The notes: generated by a model from the letters alone, not told the origin. A DNA stretch of 64,000 nt from Sphaerotilus hippei (GCF_003201595.1 NZ_QJJS01000001.1:310001-374000); one strand, 5' to 3'; counted from the first letter of the stretch, positions 7,953 to 16,623 are shown. Translations and numbers: made by a program.

Positions 7953-8717
7953 ATGTGGGATGTGGTCTGGGTGACGATGGCGGCCGGTCTGGCCGGGTTC
8001 GTGGATGCCATCGTCGGTGGTGGTGGCCTGATCCTGGTGCCGGTGATGTTCTCGGTCTTCCCCGCGGCGGCACCGGCTTCGCTGTTCGGCACCAACAAGG
8101 CGGCCGCGGTCTGGGGCACCGCCTGGGCCACCGGGCAGTACGCGCAACGGGTCCGGATGAACTGGGCCACGCTGCTGCCGGCGGCGCTGGTCGCCGCGCT
8201 GGCCAGCCTGCTGGGCGCCTGGGCGGTCACGGTCGTGCCCTCCGGCGGCCTGCGCAAGGCCCTGCCCGTGATCCTGCTGCTGCTGCTGCTCTACACCCTG
8301 CTGCGCAAGGATCTGGGGCGGGTGCACCAGCCGATGCATGAGGCGGCGGGTGAGCGCTGGCGAGCGGTGCTGGTCGCGGCCGCCATCGGCGCCTACGACG
8401 GCTTCTTCGGCCCCGGGACCGGCAGCTTCTTCGTCTTCCTGTTCGTGCGCTGGCTGGGCTACGACTTCCTGCATGCCTCGGCGGCGGCCAAGCTGCTCAA
8501 CACGGCCACCAACCTGGCCGCTCTGGCGCTGTTCGCCGCCAAGGGACATGTCTGGTGGTGGATGGCGTTGCCGATGGCGTTGGCCAACGTGCTGGGCAGC
8601 CTGCTGGGCGCGCGGCTGGCGCTGCGGCGGGGCGCCGGTTTCGTGCGCGGGGTCTTCCTGGTGGTGGTCGGCCTGCTGATCCTGCGCACCGGCTTCGATG
8701 CCTGGCGGCTGCCCTGA
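7953..8717 (+). CDS. TSUP (TauE/SafE) family membrane permease
   Basis: Predicted anion exporter/importer of the TauE/SafE family, many of which handle sulfite, sulfonates or related organic anions. There are about eight hydrophobic segments; the first contains the family motif GFVDAIVGGGGLILVP and the second repeat contains GAYDGFFGPGTGSFF, the two inverted-repeat signatures. ATG 7953 was chosen over the overlapping GTG 7950. No catabolic partner gene is adjacent, so the substrate is unknown. It converges closely on the MBL gene (6 bases between stops). Confidence 0.9.
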   Translation: MWDVVWVTMAAGLAGFVDAIVGGGGLILVPVMFSVFPAAAPASLFGTNKAAAVWGTAWATGQYAQRVRMNWATLLPAALVAALASLLGAWAVTVVPSGGLRKALPVILLLLLLYTLLRKDLGRVHQPMHEAAGERWRAVLVAAAIGAYDGFFGPGTGSFFVFLFVRWLGYDFLHASAAAKLLNTATNLAALALFAAKGHVWWWMALPMALANVLGSLLGARLALRRGAGFVRGVFLVVVGLLILRTGFDAWRLP

Positions 8718-8723
8718 GGGGGC

Positions 8724-9500
8724 TCAGAACTCGAAGGTGTCGCCGCGCTGCAGGGCCGTGATCGGCATGCCCAGGCCGGCGGCGGCTATCTGACCGGTCA
8801 CGGCGGCCATCTCGCCCGGCTTGACGTGGGTGAAGGCCACGATGGTGTCGCCATCCAGGTGCGACAGCTCCTGGATCAGCAGGCTGGGACACAGGTGCCG
8901 GCTCACCTCGGCCAGCGCCCGATCGTCGTCGCTGAAGGCGGCCTCGATCACCAGCTGAGCCAGCGGCCGGCCCCTGAGGGCCTCCCAGAGGGCTGGATTG
9001 GGTCCGGTGTCACCGGTGTAGACCCACCAGCCGGCCGCGGTCGCGACGGCGAAGCCACAGGCGGGCACGGTGTGGGACGCCGGCAGCACCTCGATCTTCA
9101 GGTCGGCGATCTGCAGCAGCTGCCCGATCTCGAACGGCACCAGCTCGATGATGGGGCGCTCCCGCGTCGGCAGCACGGTGAAGTCGGGCCAGATCACGTT
9201 GTTGAAGATGTGCCGGCGCAGTGCCTCCAGCGTGGCCGGCAGGCCGTGCACCCGGATCGGCCCGGAGCGCTCGCGCGACAGCCGGCGCTGCAGCACGCTG
9301 TCGGCCAGCAGGGCGATGCCCAGCACATGGTCCAGGTGGGAGTGCGACAGCAGGATGTCGTCGATCTCCAGCAGTTCGTCCAGATCGAGGTCTCCCACCC
9401 CGGTGCCCGCATCGACGAGGACACGCTGGTTCAGCAGGAAGGAGGTCGTCCGTTTGTCCCGGGCGATCGATCCCGAACATCCGAGCACACGCAAATACAT
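8724..9500 (-). CDS. MBL-fold hydrolase, class II cyclic-nucleotide phosphodiesterase-like
   Basis: Metallo-beta-lactamase-fold phosphohydrolase. The metal-binding motif is seen as LLSHSHLDHVLG near residue 55, with later ligands in SHTVPACGF, YTGDTGPN and AFTHVKPGE. The start MYLRVLGCSGSI is typical of the class II cAMP phosphodiesterase-like group; ATG 9500 was preferred to the TTG just upstream. At 258 residues it is of normal size. It lies immediately downstream of the FHA/PP2C/kinase genes on the same strand, which suggests a signalling role, but cyclic-nucleotide hydrolysis is only an inference from family resemblance. Confidence 0.82.
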   Translation of the reverse strand: MYLRVLGCSGSIARDKRTTSFLLNQRVLVDAGTGVGDLDLDELLEIDDILLSHSHLDHVLGIALLADSVLQRRLSRERSGPIRVHGLPATLEALRRHIFNNVIWPDFTVLPTRERPIIELVPFEIGQLLQIADLKIEVLPASHTVPACGFAVATAAGWWVYTGDTGPNPALWEALRGRPLAQLVIEAAFSDDDRALAEVSRHLCPSLLIQELSHLDGDTIVAFTHVKPGEMAAVTGQIAAAGLGMPITALQRGDTFEF

Positions 9501-9627
9501 CAAGGGTCTCTCAGGCTGGGGGTGGTCGCGCTATGGTGCCGACCGCCCCGGGTGCTCGCAAGCCGGCGGGCGAGCACTTCCTCACTGCTTGATGCCCGGC
9601 ATGTTCCCTTGACCGGAGATCGGGGGC

Positions 9628-9652
9628 CCCGGCGTGACAATCGCACGCCGGG
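9628..9652. repeat. Hairpin between FHA and MBL genes
   Basis: CCCGGCGTG and CACGCCGGG form a perfect 9-bp inverted repeat with a 7-base loop, 35 bases past the FHA stop codon on the minus strand. There is no T run, so it may be a weak terminator or an mRNA-stabilising hairpin. Confidence 0.45.
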
Positions 9653-9687
9653 TCGAGGTGCCGGGCAGAGGCCTCGGCACGGGCTCG

Positions 9688-10380
9688 TCAGGGCTGCACG
9701 AACTGCATCTGCGTGCCCGCCAGCTCGATGACGTCGCCGTCCTTCAGGTGCACCGGATCCCCCATCACCACCGAGCCGTTCACCAGCGGCCGGTTGGCAC
9801 CTTCGACGTGGGCGAAGACATAACCGCCCGGGCGCTTGGTGATCGAGGCGACCTGCACGCCGGGCTTGCCGACCGTGGTCACCACCTTGGTCAGCGCCAC
9901 CTCCCGCCCGGCTGCCGCACCCGACAGCACCCGGATCGAGGCCTGGGCCACCGTCGGGGCGGCGGCCAGGTGGCCGAAGTTCGAGGCGGGCAGCTGGCCG
10001 GGCAGCGTGGCCGAGGACATGGGGCGCGTGGCGGCCATCGAGCTCGGAATCTGCCCGGGCTTGAGAATCATCGTCTTCTCGTAGTCCGAGTTGTCCTCGA
10101 CCAGGTACTTGATCTTGTACTTGCCGATCTCGACGGTGTCGTTGTGCTGCAGCAGCTGGCGCTTGACCGCACGGCCGTTGATGTAGGTGCCGTTGGTGCT
10201 GTTCTGGTCCTCGATGTAGACGTCCTGGCCGACCATCTGGAGCACCGCATGCTCACCGCTGACCGCCAGGTTGTCGATGACGATGTCGTTGTACGGACGG
10301 CGTCCCAGGGTGGTCTTGTCCTTGGTCAACTGGACTTCCTTGATGACCACGCCGTCCAGCGAAACAACGAGTTTGGGCAT
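9688..10380 (-). CDS. FHA domain protein
   Basis: Phosphothreonine-binding signalling protein. The N-terminal FHA domain (residues 1-95) shows the canonical core: TLGRRPYNDIVID with the binding arginine, then SGEHAVL, then NSTNGTYING. A linker of about 60 residues rich in Ala, Ser and Thr contains potential phosphosites (EKTMILKPGQ resembles the phospho-motif seen in small FHA proteins). The C-terminal 80 residues look like a second, degenerate FHA-like beta sandwich ending LKDGDVIELAGTQMQF. It is followed by the MBL gene and preceded by the PP2C and kinase genes on the same strand, so it is the probable substrate or effector of that kinase. Confidence 0.9.
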   Translation of the reverse strand: MPKLVVSLDGVVIKEVQLTKDKTTLGRRPYNDIVIDNLAVSGEHAVLQMVGQDVYIEDQNSTNGTYINGRAVKRQLLQHNDTVEIGKYKIKYLVEDNSDYEKTMILKPGQIPSSMAATRPMSSATLPGQLPASNFGHLAAAPTVAQASIRVLSGAAAGREVALTKVVTTVGKPGVQVASITKRPGGYVFAHVEGANRPLVNGSVVMGDPVHLKDGDVIELAGTQMQFVQP

Positions 10381-10434
10381 GAACGTCCTCTGTATCTTGG
10401 TCTCTGTGCAGTCCGAACCCGGTCGGCGGCGTTT

Positions 10435-11217
10435 TCAGCGTTTGAATGGCCACCACGACCGTGCGCCGTCGGCGCTGCTCTGCGTGGCGATCAGAATCAC
10501 GGCGATATTATCCCGTCCGCCTGCCTGATTGGCTGCTTCTACAAGCGCATCGGCCGCGCTCGCCGCTTCGCCGTGCGCGACGAGCACCTCGCCGATCTGT
10601 TCGTCGGTCAGCATGTCCGACAGCCCGTCCGAGCACAGCAGGAACCAGTCCTGCGGCAGGACCGGGTGGATGTGGGTCTCCAGCAGCACCACGTCCTCGA
10701 CGCCGACCGCGCGTGTCACGAGGTTGCGGTGGCTGCTGTAGAGCGCCTGCTCGGGCGTGATGAGACCGGCGTCGAGCTGCTCCTGGAGCAGCGAGTGGTC
10801 GCGGGTGAGCTGGACCAGCCGGCCATCGCGCCAGCGGTAGGCCCGCGAATCGCCGATGTGGCCCAGCAGCAGGCGGCTGCCGCGCAGCACCCCCACCACC
10901 AGCGTCGTGCCCATGCCGGCGTACTGGGCGTTGGCGTTGGCGGCGTTGAAGATGGCGCGGTTGGCGTTGTCCACGCAGATGTCCATCGCGCGGCGCACGT
11001 CCAGGTCGCTGGCTTCCGTGCCGGTCTCCTTGAGCCAGTAGCCCAGTTCCGAGCGGATGTATTCGGTCGCCATGTGGCTGGCGACCTCACCGGCGTTGTA
11101 GCCGCCCATGCCGTCGGCCAGCACGACCAGGCCCGCGTTCTCTTCGATCGCGACCGAGTCTTCATTGTTCAGGCGTGCACGACCCGTGTCGGTGACGGCG
11201 TAGAACTCGATGTTCAT
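10435..11217 (-). CDS. PP2C-type Ser/Thr protein phosphatase
   Basis: Metal-dependent protein phosphatase of the bacterial Stp/PppA group. All family motifs are present in order: ARLNNEDS near residue 14, LADGMGGYNAGE near 33, GTTLVVGVLRG, LGHIGDSRAYRW near 118, FLLCSDGLSDML near 190 and the closing AGGRDNIAVILI. The aspartates for two metal ions are intact. At 260 residues it is a soluble stand-alone catalytic domain. It lies between the kinase and FHA genes on one strand, a classical kinase/phosphatase pair acting on shared targets. Confidence 0.94.
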   Translation of the reverse strand: MNIEFYAVTDTGRARLNNEDSVAIEENAGLVVLADGMGGYNAGEVASHMATEYIRSELGYWLKETGTEASDLDVRRAMDICVDNANRAIFNAANANAQYAGMGTTLVVGVLRGSRLLLGHIGDSRAYRWRDGRLVQLTRDHSLLQEQLDAGLITPEQALYSSHRNLVTRAVGVEDVVLLETHIHPVLPQDWFLLCSDGLSDMLTDEQIGEVLVAHGEAASAADALVEAANQAGGRDNIAVILIATQSSADGARSWWPFKR

Positions 11218-11334
11218 GATCGGATGGGCGAGGGCAATGTCTTCAGGATCTGCATTCTGGGGTCTGCGGCAGAAACTCAGCAGCTTGCGTGCCTGCCATC
11301 GTGCGGATTGGCGAGACTTCCTGCACCGAAGCGA

Positions 11335-12291
11335 TCATGCCCGACCTGGCGCCGGTGCGGTGCCGGGCTCGATCATCGTGCGCACGAGTTCCAGATCGGC
11401 GGCCACGTCGGCACCGTGACGGTAGCGCAACTCCGGTCGTTTCTCCAGCAGGATGCTGACCACGTTGCACACCGCCTCGGGGATGGAGGGGCGGCGCGAG
11501 CGCACGGTCGGCGCGGGCGTGTGGGTCACCGCGTGGATCAGGTCGGCCATCGAGTGGCCCTGCAGCGGCAGGTGGCCGGTGAGCAGCTGGAACAGCGTGA
11601 CCCCGAGCGCGTACAGGTCCGCACGTCCGTCGACCGCGCGGCCGGCCAGCTGTTCGGGCGCCATGTACAGCGGCGAGCCCAGCACCAGGCCGGTCCGGGT
11701 CCGGCTGGCGTCCGCGATGCGCGCGATGCCGAAGTCCATGACCTTCACCTGATCGTTCAATGCATCGACCATCACGTTGGTCGGCTTGATGTCCCGGTGG
11801 ATGATGCCCTGCTCGTGGGCGAAGTGCAGGGCACGCGCCACGCGGGCCCCCACGCGCAGGACCTGCGGCAGGCTCAGGCGCTGCTGGCGCTGGACATGCT
11901 GGCCGAGGTCCTCGCCCCGCAGTCGCTCCATCGCGATGTAGGACCACGCGCCTTCTTCGCCGGACTCCAGCACCTGCACGATGTCGGGGTGCTGCAGGCG
12001 GCCGGCCGCCTCGGCCTCGCGCTGGAAGCGGCTGCGGGCCTCCTGCAGCGCGAACCCGTCGAACTCGCTGCCCAGAGCCAGCGTCTTGATGGCGATCTCG
12101 TGGCCGTCCCGGGGGTCCCGGGCCAGGTAGACCCGGCCCATCGTGCCACGGCCGATCTCGTGCATCAGCTGGAAGCGGCCCAGACGGTGAGGCCGCTGCT
12201 CGCGCTCGGCCAGCGGTGGCTCGTGCAACTCGGGCGGGACGGTGTCGTCGTCGCCGAGCGTCGGGTTCAGGAAGGTGAGCGTGCTGCTCAT
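11335..12291 (-). CDS. Hanks-type Ser/Thr protein kinase
   Basis: Eukaryotic-like protein kinase. The glycine loop IGRGTMGRVYLA lies near residue 46, the ATP-orienting lysine in EIAIKTLAL, the catalytic loop in IIHRDIKPTNVMVD, the DFG motif in VMDFGIARI and the APE motif in MAPEQLAG. At 318 residues it has no transmembrane helix or PASTA-type sensor domain, so it is a soluble kinase whose activation must come from partners or localisation. It is upstream of the PP2C and FHA genes on the same strand with about 120 bases in between, consistent with one signalling module. Confidence 0.94.
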   Translation of the reverse strand: MSSTLTFLNPTLGDDDTVPPELHEPPLAEREQRPHRLGRFQLMHEIGRGTMGRVYLARDPRDGHEIAIKTLALGSEFDGFALQEARSRFQREAEAAGRLQHPDIVQVLESGEEGAWSYIAMERLRGEDLGQHVQRQQRLSLPQVLRVGARVARALHFAHEQGIIHRDIKPTNVMVDALNDQVKVMDFGIARIADASRTRTGLVLGSPLYMAPEQLAGRAVDGRADLYALGVTLFQLLTGHLPLQGHSMADLIHAVTHTPAPTVRSRRPSIPEAVCNVVSILLEKRPELRYRHGADVAADLELVRTMIEPGTAPAPGRA

Positions 12292-12354
12292 GGGCTGTGC
12301 CGGTGCATCGACATGGAAGTTAGCACAGCCCGTGCGTCGGGGCGCCCCCGTGCG

Positions 12355-13080
12355 TCAGGCCTTGGCGGCGTGGCGGCTGGCGATCACGCGGCCCGCGACG
12401 AACACCAGCACGGCACCGGCGATGCCCGCGGCATAACGCACCGTGGCGCTGGCCTCGCCCGGCGTGCCGTCGGCGGCGGCCTGGGCCAGGTAGGGCACGA
12501 CTGCCGGGTCGGACACGGCCATCGTGCCGGCGATCCAGCCCAGCAGCATCGCGCCCAGCGTGATGATCATCGGGAAGCGGTCCATCAGCTTGATCACCAG
12601 TTGGCTGCCCCAGACGATGATCGGGATGCTGACCAGCAGGCCGAAGATCACCAGCGGCATCTGGTGCTCACCCCCGAGGGACTCGGTCGCCCCGGCGATG
12701 GCGATGACGTTGTCCAGGCTCATCACGAAGTCGGCCACGATGACGGTCTTCACGGCGGCCCAGAGCTTGTCGCTGGCGTGGATGGCGTGGTCGCCCTCGT
12801 CTTCCGGGACCAGCAGCTTGATGCCGATCCACAGCAGCAGCAGCGCACCGGCGACCTTCAGGAAAGGCACTTTCAGCAGGGTCAGCGCGAAGAAGATCAG
12901 CACGACCCGCAGCAGGATGGCCCCGGCGGTGCCCCACAGGATGCCGGCGCGTCGCTGGGCTTCCGGCAGCTTGCGGCAGGCCAGCGCGATCACGACGGCA
13001 TTGTCGCCACCGAGCAGGATGTCGATGAGGATGATCTGGCCGACGGCCAGCAGGAAGTCAGGGGTCAGGAATTGTTCCAT
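12355..13080 (-). CDS. TerC family integral membrane protein
   Basis: TerC/Alx family membrane protein, in several bacteria linked to manganese export or membrane-protein metalation. About seven hydrophobic helices are visible, with the two family signatures containing buried aspartates: LIDILLGGDNAVVIAL near residue 18 and VADFVMSLDNVIAIAG near 117. The central cytoplasmic loop (VPEDEGDHAIHASDK) carries acid and histidine residues. At 241 residues it has the usual length. The leader upstream contains several nested inverted repeats but not a recognisable Mn riboswitch core. Confidence 0.9.
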   Translation of the reverse strand: MEQFLTPDFLLAVGQIILIDILLGGDNAVVIALACRKLPEAQRRAGILWGTAGAILLRVVLIFFALTLLKVPFLKVAGALLLLWIGIKLLVPEDEGDHAIHASDKLWAAVKTVIVADFVMSLDNVIAIAGATESLGGEHQMPLVIFGLLVSIPIIVWGSQLVIKLMDRFPMIITLGAMLLGWIAGTMAVSDPAVVPYLAQAAADGTPGEASATVRYAAGIAGAVLVFVAGRVIASRHAAKA

Positions 13081-13432
13081 GGCGTGTCCACAGGAGGGGC
13101 GGTGATGGGGTGACCCTGACAGCGACGGCCGGGGCCGGATCGTCTCTGGCGATCCTACGGCGCGCAGTGTAGGGCCCGGCCGGGCCCGGTCTCGTGCGTA
13201 GAGGTGCGTAGATCCGCACGCTGTTGGCCTCCGTCGAGGCCTGCCGACGCGGACCGGGAGCGCATGCGCTGGTTTTCACGGGCGTTTAATCGGGGTGGGG
13301 GCTGGAAATCGCCTTTTCAACGCCATGGGCAGGCATTACCATTCGCGCGCCAAGTGATCGCGAGAATGCCTGCTCATGCAGCGGGTGCCCGGCACTGACC
13401 TGTTCACTGTCCCCTGATGGAGTAGATTCGAT
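13081..13432. other. Divergent intergenic region, terC / SWIB gene
   Basis: A 352-base gap with no credible gene. On the terC side there are three consecutive inverted repeats: GGATCG-N7-CGATCC (13137-13155), CCTAC-N10-GTAGG (13154-13173) and the 16-base palindrome GGGCCCGG/CCGGGCCC (13172-13187). They would fold in the terC leader. On the SWIB side only a purine-poor stretch and a short leader are visible; no sigma-70 promoter could be fixed with confidence. Confidence 0.5.
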
Positions 13433-13774
13433 ATGGCAACTGCTAAGAAAGCCGCCGCAAAGACCCCCGCAGCAAAATCCGCCCCGGCCCAGAGCGCAGC
13501 GGTGTCCGAAGCGGCTCCGGCCAAGCGTGCGCCCAACGCGGCTTTCATGAAGGCGATGACCCCGTCGGCTGCGCTGGCGGCAGTGATCGGCAAGGAGCCG
13601 GCACCGCGCACCGAAGTGACCAAGAAGGTCTGGGAATACATCAAGAAGCACAACCTCCAGGACGCGGCCAACAAGCGCATGATCAACGCCGATGCCAAGC
13701 TGAAGGCGATCTTCATGAAGGATCAGGTCTCGATGTTCGAGATGACCAAGCTGATCAGCAACCAGCTGTCCTGA
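13433..13774 (+). CDS. SWIB/MDM2 domain protein
   Basis: Small DNA-associated protein with a eukaryotic-type SWIB fold. The first 35 residues are an Ala/Lys/Pro-rich basic tail of histone-like character (AKKAAAKTPAAKS). Residues 38-113 form the SWIB domain: FMKAMTPSAALAAVIG, then the EVTKKVWEYIKKHNLQD helix and INADAKLKAIF, with a C-terminal helix ending in MFEMTKLISNQL. Such proteins occur in Burkholderiales and in Chlamydia, where SWIB is fused to topoisomerase; a nucleoid function is inferred only. A bidirectional terminator follows. Confidence 0.92.
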   Translation: MATAKKAAAKTPAAKSAPAQSAAVSEAAPAKRAPNAAFMKAMTPSAALAAVIGKEPAPRTEVTKKVWEYIKKHNLQDAANKRMINADAKLKAIFMKDQVSMFEMTKLISNQLS

Positions 13775-13807
13775 GCGCCGGGCGGCAACCGGCCGCTCCC
13801 GCCCAGC

Positions 13808-13839
13808 AAGAAGCCCGGCTCCGCCGGGCTTCTTCGTTT
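13808..13839. terminator. Intrinsic terminator between SWIB gene and argC
   Basis: The stem AAGAAGCCCGGC / GCCGGGCTTCTT with a 3-base TCC loop is followed by CGTTT on the plus strand. It ends the SWIB transcript and, being symmetrical, probably also the convergent argC transcript whose stop lies at its edge. Confidence 0.82.
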
Positions 13840-14780
13840 CAGAGCCCCAGGTCCTCGGCCACGCCCAGGTGCACGTTCATCGACTGCACCGCCGCACCGC
13901 TCGCACCCTTGCCCAGGTTGTCCAGGCGGGCCATCAGCAGCACCTGCTCGCCGCGGGCGAACACGAACAGGTCGACCCGGTTGGTGTCGTTGCAGCCCTG
14001 CACGTCGAAGAAGCCGTCCTGCAGCGTCGCCCCGTCGTTCAGCGGCATGACCCGCACGAAACGCTCGCCCGCATAGTGGGCCTCGAGTGCCGCATGCAGC
14101 CGGGGCGCGTCGGCCTGGGCCGCCAGCTGGGCGCGGTGCAGCGGGATGCTGACCGCCAGGCCCTTGTAGAACGGGCCGACCACCGGCATGAACACCGGCG
14201 CGACCTCCAGCCCGGTGTGGGCCATCATCTCGGGCAGGTGCTTGTGCGCCAGGCCCAGCGCGTAGGGGCGCGGGGCCATCAGGCGGGCGTCGCCACCGGC
14301 TTCGTACTGCTCGATCATCTTCTTGCCGCCGCCGGAATAACCGGTGATCGACGTCGCGCTCACGCCCAGGCTGCGCGGCACCAGTCCGGCATCCACCAGC
14401 GGGCGCATCGCCAGGATGAAGGCGCTGGCGTGGCAGCCGGGGTTGGCGATGCGCTTGCTGGCGCGCAGGCGCTCGCGCTGGCCGGCCGCGAGCTCGGGCA
14501 GGCCGAAGGACCAGGCCGCATCGATGCGGTGCGCGGTGCTGGCGTCGATCAGGCAGGTCTTCGGGTTGGTGACCAGTGCGGCGGCCTCGATGGCGGCCGC
14601 ATCGGGCAGGCACAGGAAGGCGATGTCGGCGGCGTTCAGCAGGCGGGCCCGCTCGGCGGCATCCTTGCGCAGCTCGGGCGCGATGCGCAGCACCTCGACA
14701 TCGTCCCGGCCGGCGAGATATTCATGGATGCGAAGGCCGGTGGTGCCTTCCTGGCCGTCGACGAACACAGCATGCTTCAT
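13839..14780 (-). CDS. argC: N-acetyl-gamma-glutamyl-phosphate reductase, type 2
   Basis: NADPH-dependent third step of arginine synthesis. The start at ATG 14780 gives 313 residues, the size of the short type 2 ArgC; an extension to 14834 adds residues without resemblance to the family. The N-terminus carries [17 protein letters not shown] for cofactor binding. The catalytic cysteine lies in [10 protein letters not shown] near residue 115 and the conserved histidines in [10 protein letters not shown]. It stands alone, away from other arg genes, which is usual in this order. It is divergent from the hydrolase gene, with 46 bases between the starts. Confidence 0.92.
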   Translation of the reverse strand: MKHAVFVDGQEGTTGLRIHEYLAGRDDVEVLRIAPELRKDAAERARLLNAADIAFLCLPDAAAIEAAALVTNPKTCLIDASTAHRIDAAWSFGLPELAAGQRERLRASKRIANPGCHASAFILAMRPLVDAGLVPRSLGVSATSITGYSGGGKKMIEQYEAGGDARLMAPRPYALGLAHKHLPEMMAHTGLEVAPVFMPVVGPFYKGLAVSIPLHRAQLAAQADAPRLHAALEAHYAGERFVRVMPLNDGATLQDGFFDVQGCNDTNRVDLFVFARGEQVLLMARLDNLGKGASGAAVQSMNVHLGVAEDLGL

Positions 14781-14826
14781 GGGGTCCTCTTCACAGTGCG
14801 CTGCAGCAAAAACAGGAGAATACGGC

Positions 14827-15399
14827 ATGAACAAGTCGGTTGAGACATGGCATGTGCTGGTGCTGCCCGGGTGGCAGGATTCCGGTGCGCAGCACTGGCA
14901 GTCCCGCTGGGTGCTGCGCCACGGCTACGAGCGGGTGGAGCAGGACGACTGGCTCTGGCCACGCCGTGGCGACTGGATGGCCCGGCTCGACGAGGCGGTG
15001 CTGGCCCGCCCGGTCGGGCAGCCGCTGGCGCTGGTGGCGCACAGCCTGGGGTGCCAGCTGGTGGCGGCCTGGGCCGAGCACAGCCGGCACGCGCAGCGTG
15101 TGCACGCCGCGCTGCTGGTGGCGCCGCCCGACACCGAACGCGAGGACATGCCGCCCCAGCTCCACAACTGGCGGCCGATGCGCCGTTCGCCGCTGCCCTT
15201 CGAGGCCCTGGCGCTGCTGTCGTCCGACGATCCGTACGCCACGCCCGAGCGGGCCGTCGACCTGTGCCGCAGCTGGGGAGCCGGCCACGAGGTGGTCGGT
15301 GCCCTGGGCCACCTGAACGACCACTCCGGCCTGGGTGACTGGGACGAGGGTCACCAGCGACTGCTCCGGCTGCTCGGCAGATCACGGACAATCGCCTGA
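14827..15399 (+). CDS. RBBP9/YdeN family serine hydrolase
   Basis: Small alpha/beta hydrolase of unknown substrate. At 190 residues it shows the family opening [18 protein letters not shown], the nucleophile elbow VAHSLGCQL (GxSxG variant with serine near residue 74) and the C-terminal catalytic histidine in [17 protein letters not shown] 14827 matches the family N-terminus. Its TGA overlaps the ATG of parB, so the two are translationally coupled. In related bacteria such a hydrolase lies between parA and parB; parA is missing here. Confidence 0.87.
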   Translation: MNKSVETWHVLVLPGWQDSGAQHWQSRWVLRHGYERVEQDDWLWPRRGDWMARLDEAVLARPVGQPLALVAHSLGCQLVAAWAEHSRHAQRVHAALLVAPPDTEREDMPPQLHNWRPMRRSPLPFEALALLSSDDPYATPERAVDLCRSWGAGHEVVGALGHLNDHSGLGDWDEGHQRLLRLLGRSRTIA

Positions 15400-16307
15400 T
15401 GGTGACGAAGAAGCCCAAAGGACTTGGACGTGGATTGGAGGCCCTGCTGGGCCCGCAGGTGGCCGATGCGCCGCGGGCGGGTGCTCCGGCGGGTCAGCCT
15501 CATGCCGTCAAGCTGAGCCAGCTCTGTGCTGGCAAGTACCAGCCGCGCACGCGGATGGATGAAGGCTCGCTGTTCGAGCTGGCGGAAAGCATCAAGAGCC
15601 AGGGCGTGATGCAACCCATTCTGGTGCGTCCGATCGCTGCCAGCGATGGCTTGCCGATGTACGAGATCATCGCCGGCGAGCGGCGCAGCCGTGCGGCCCG
15701 CCTGGCGGGGCTCGAGGAGGTGCCGGTGCTGGTGCGCGACGTGCCCGACCAGGCCGCCGCCGCGATGGCGCTGATCGAGAACATCCAGCGCGAGGACCTC
15801 AATCCCCTCGAGGAGGCCCAGGGCGTGCAGCGCCTGGTCAGCGAGTTCGGCCTGACGCACGAGGAGGCCGCCCAGGCCATCGGGCGCTCGCGCAGCGCGA
15901 CCAGCAATCTGCTGCGCCTGCTGAACCTGGCCGCGCCGGTGCAGCAGATGCTGATGGCCGGTGACCTCGACATGGGGCACGCCCGTGCGCTGCTGCCGCT
16001 GGACAAGGTGCACCAGATCACCTGCGCCAACGAGATCGTCGGCCGCCAGCTGTCGGTGCGCGAGACGGAAAAGCTCGTGTCGCGCCAGGACGAGGCCCGC
16101 CAGGAGCCGGCACGCCGCGACCGTGGCGAGAAGTCGCGTGACCTGCAGCGCCTCGAGGAGCAGCTCGCCGACGTGCTGACCGCACCGGTCGAGATCCGTG
16201 TGCGCAAGCGCACCCGCCGGGGCGAGCAGGGCGAGATCGCGATCGGCTTCTCGTCGCTGGAAGAACTCAACGGCCTGCTGGACCGGCTGGGCCTGACCGA
16301 GCGCTGA
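15399..16307 (+). CDS. parB: Chromosome-partitioning protein ParB
   Basis: CTP-dependent DNA clamp that loads at parS sites and organises the replication-origin region. The N-terminus GLGRGLEALLG is the segment that recruits ParA. The ParB/Srx CTP-binding domain contains EIIAGERRSRAARLAG near residue 88, followed by ENIQREDLNPLEEAQ. A helix-turn-helix (LTHEEAAQAIGRSRSATSNLLRLL) recognises parS. The C-terminal 50 residues form the dimerisation domain. It is 302 residues long. No canonical parS (TGTTTCACGTGAAACA) was noticed within the window. Confidence 0.95.
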   Translation: MVTKKPKGLGRGLEALLGPQVADAPRAGAPAGQPHAVKLSQLCAGKYQPRTRMDEGSLFELAESIKSQGVMQPILVRPIAASDGLPMYEIIAGERRSRAARLAGLEEVPVLVRDVPDQAAAAMALIENIQREDLNPLEEAQGVQRLVSEFGLTHEEAAQAIGRSRSATSNLLRLLNLAAPVQQMLMAGDLDMGHARALLPLDKVHQITCANEIVGRQLSVRETEKLVSRQDEARQEPARRDRGEKSRDLQRLEEQLADVLTAPVEIRVRKRTRRGEQGEIAIGFSSLEELNGLLDRLGLTER

Positions 16308-16347
16308 ACGCGGGCGGCCCCGACCGCCGCCCGATCGTGCATGCAAT

Positions 16348-16364
16348 CCGGCACGGGGTTTGCT
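16348..16364 (+). promoter_or_regulatory. Distal sigma-54-type promoter upstream of prkA
   Basis: CCGGCACGGGGTTTGCT matches the consensus TGGCACG-N4-TTGCW at all specified positions except the first T, with exact GG-N10-GC spacing (GG 16350-16351, GC 16362-16363). The start would be near 16375, giving a leader of about 280 bases. Confidence 0.55.
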
Positions 16365-16608
16365 CATGTCAACCTCGAAAGCATGCGTATCGTTCCGGAG
16401 TGGAAGAACGCACACTTTTGTGCACAGCGAAGATAAAGCCGACGAAGGCGTCCGTTCTTTGATGGACGGCGCCCCGCAAGTTGAACCAAGCTGTCACCAT
16501 CAGGTCATAACGTTGATGCTGCAGAGCGACGGAAAGCTCTGATGTAGCCTCGCCCCGCCAACCAGACCCCTGCGGGCAAGGGACTCCATCAGATCTTCCC
16601 TGGTGCAG

Positions 16609-16623
16609 TGGCAATGATCCTGC
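16609..16623 (+). promoter_or_regulatory. Proximal sigma-54-like promoter upstream of prkA
   Basis: TGGCAATGATCCTGC has GG-N10-GC spacing (GG 16610-16611, GC 16622-16623) but weaker consensus in the -12 box (CTGC for TTGC). The predicted start near 16635 leaves a 22-base leader containing the Shine-Dalgarno sequence, the better placed of the two candidates. Confidence 0.4.

Noticed and set aside
7681-7953. A 90-codon frame in the GMC/TSUP gap
   Set aside because: Composition is Arg/Pro-rich without a ribosome site, and it runs through a strong terminator hairpin.
9634-13113. A 1159-codon plus-strand frame across the signalling cluster
   Set aside because: It runs antisense to five well-supported genes (FHA, PP2C, kinase, TerC); the translation has no domain and reflects codon bias.
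13081-13260. Mn riboswitch (yybP-ykoY) before terC
   Set aside because: The conserved core sequences of that class could not be found; only generic palindromes are present.
16360-16542. A 60-codon frame upstream of prkA
   Set aside because: No Shine-Dalgarno and no recognisable domain; the region contains promoter-like elements instead.
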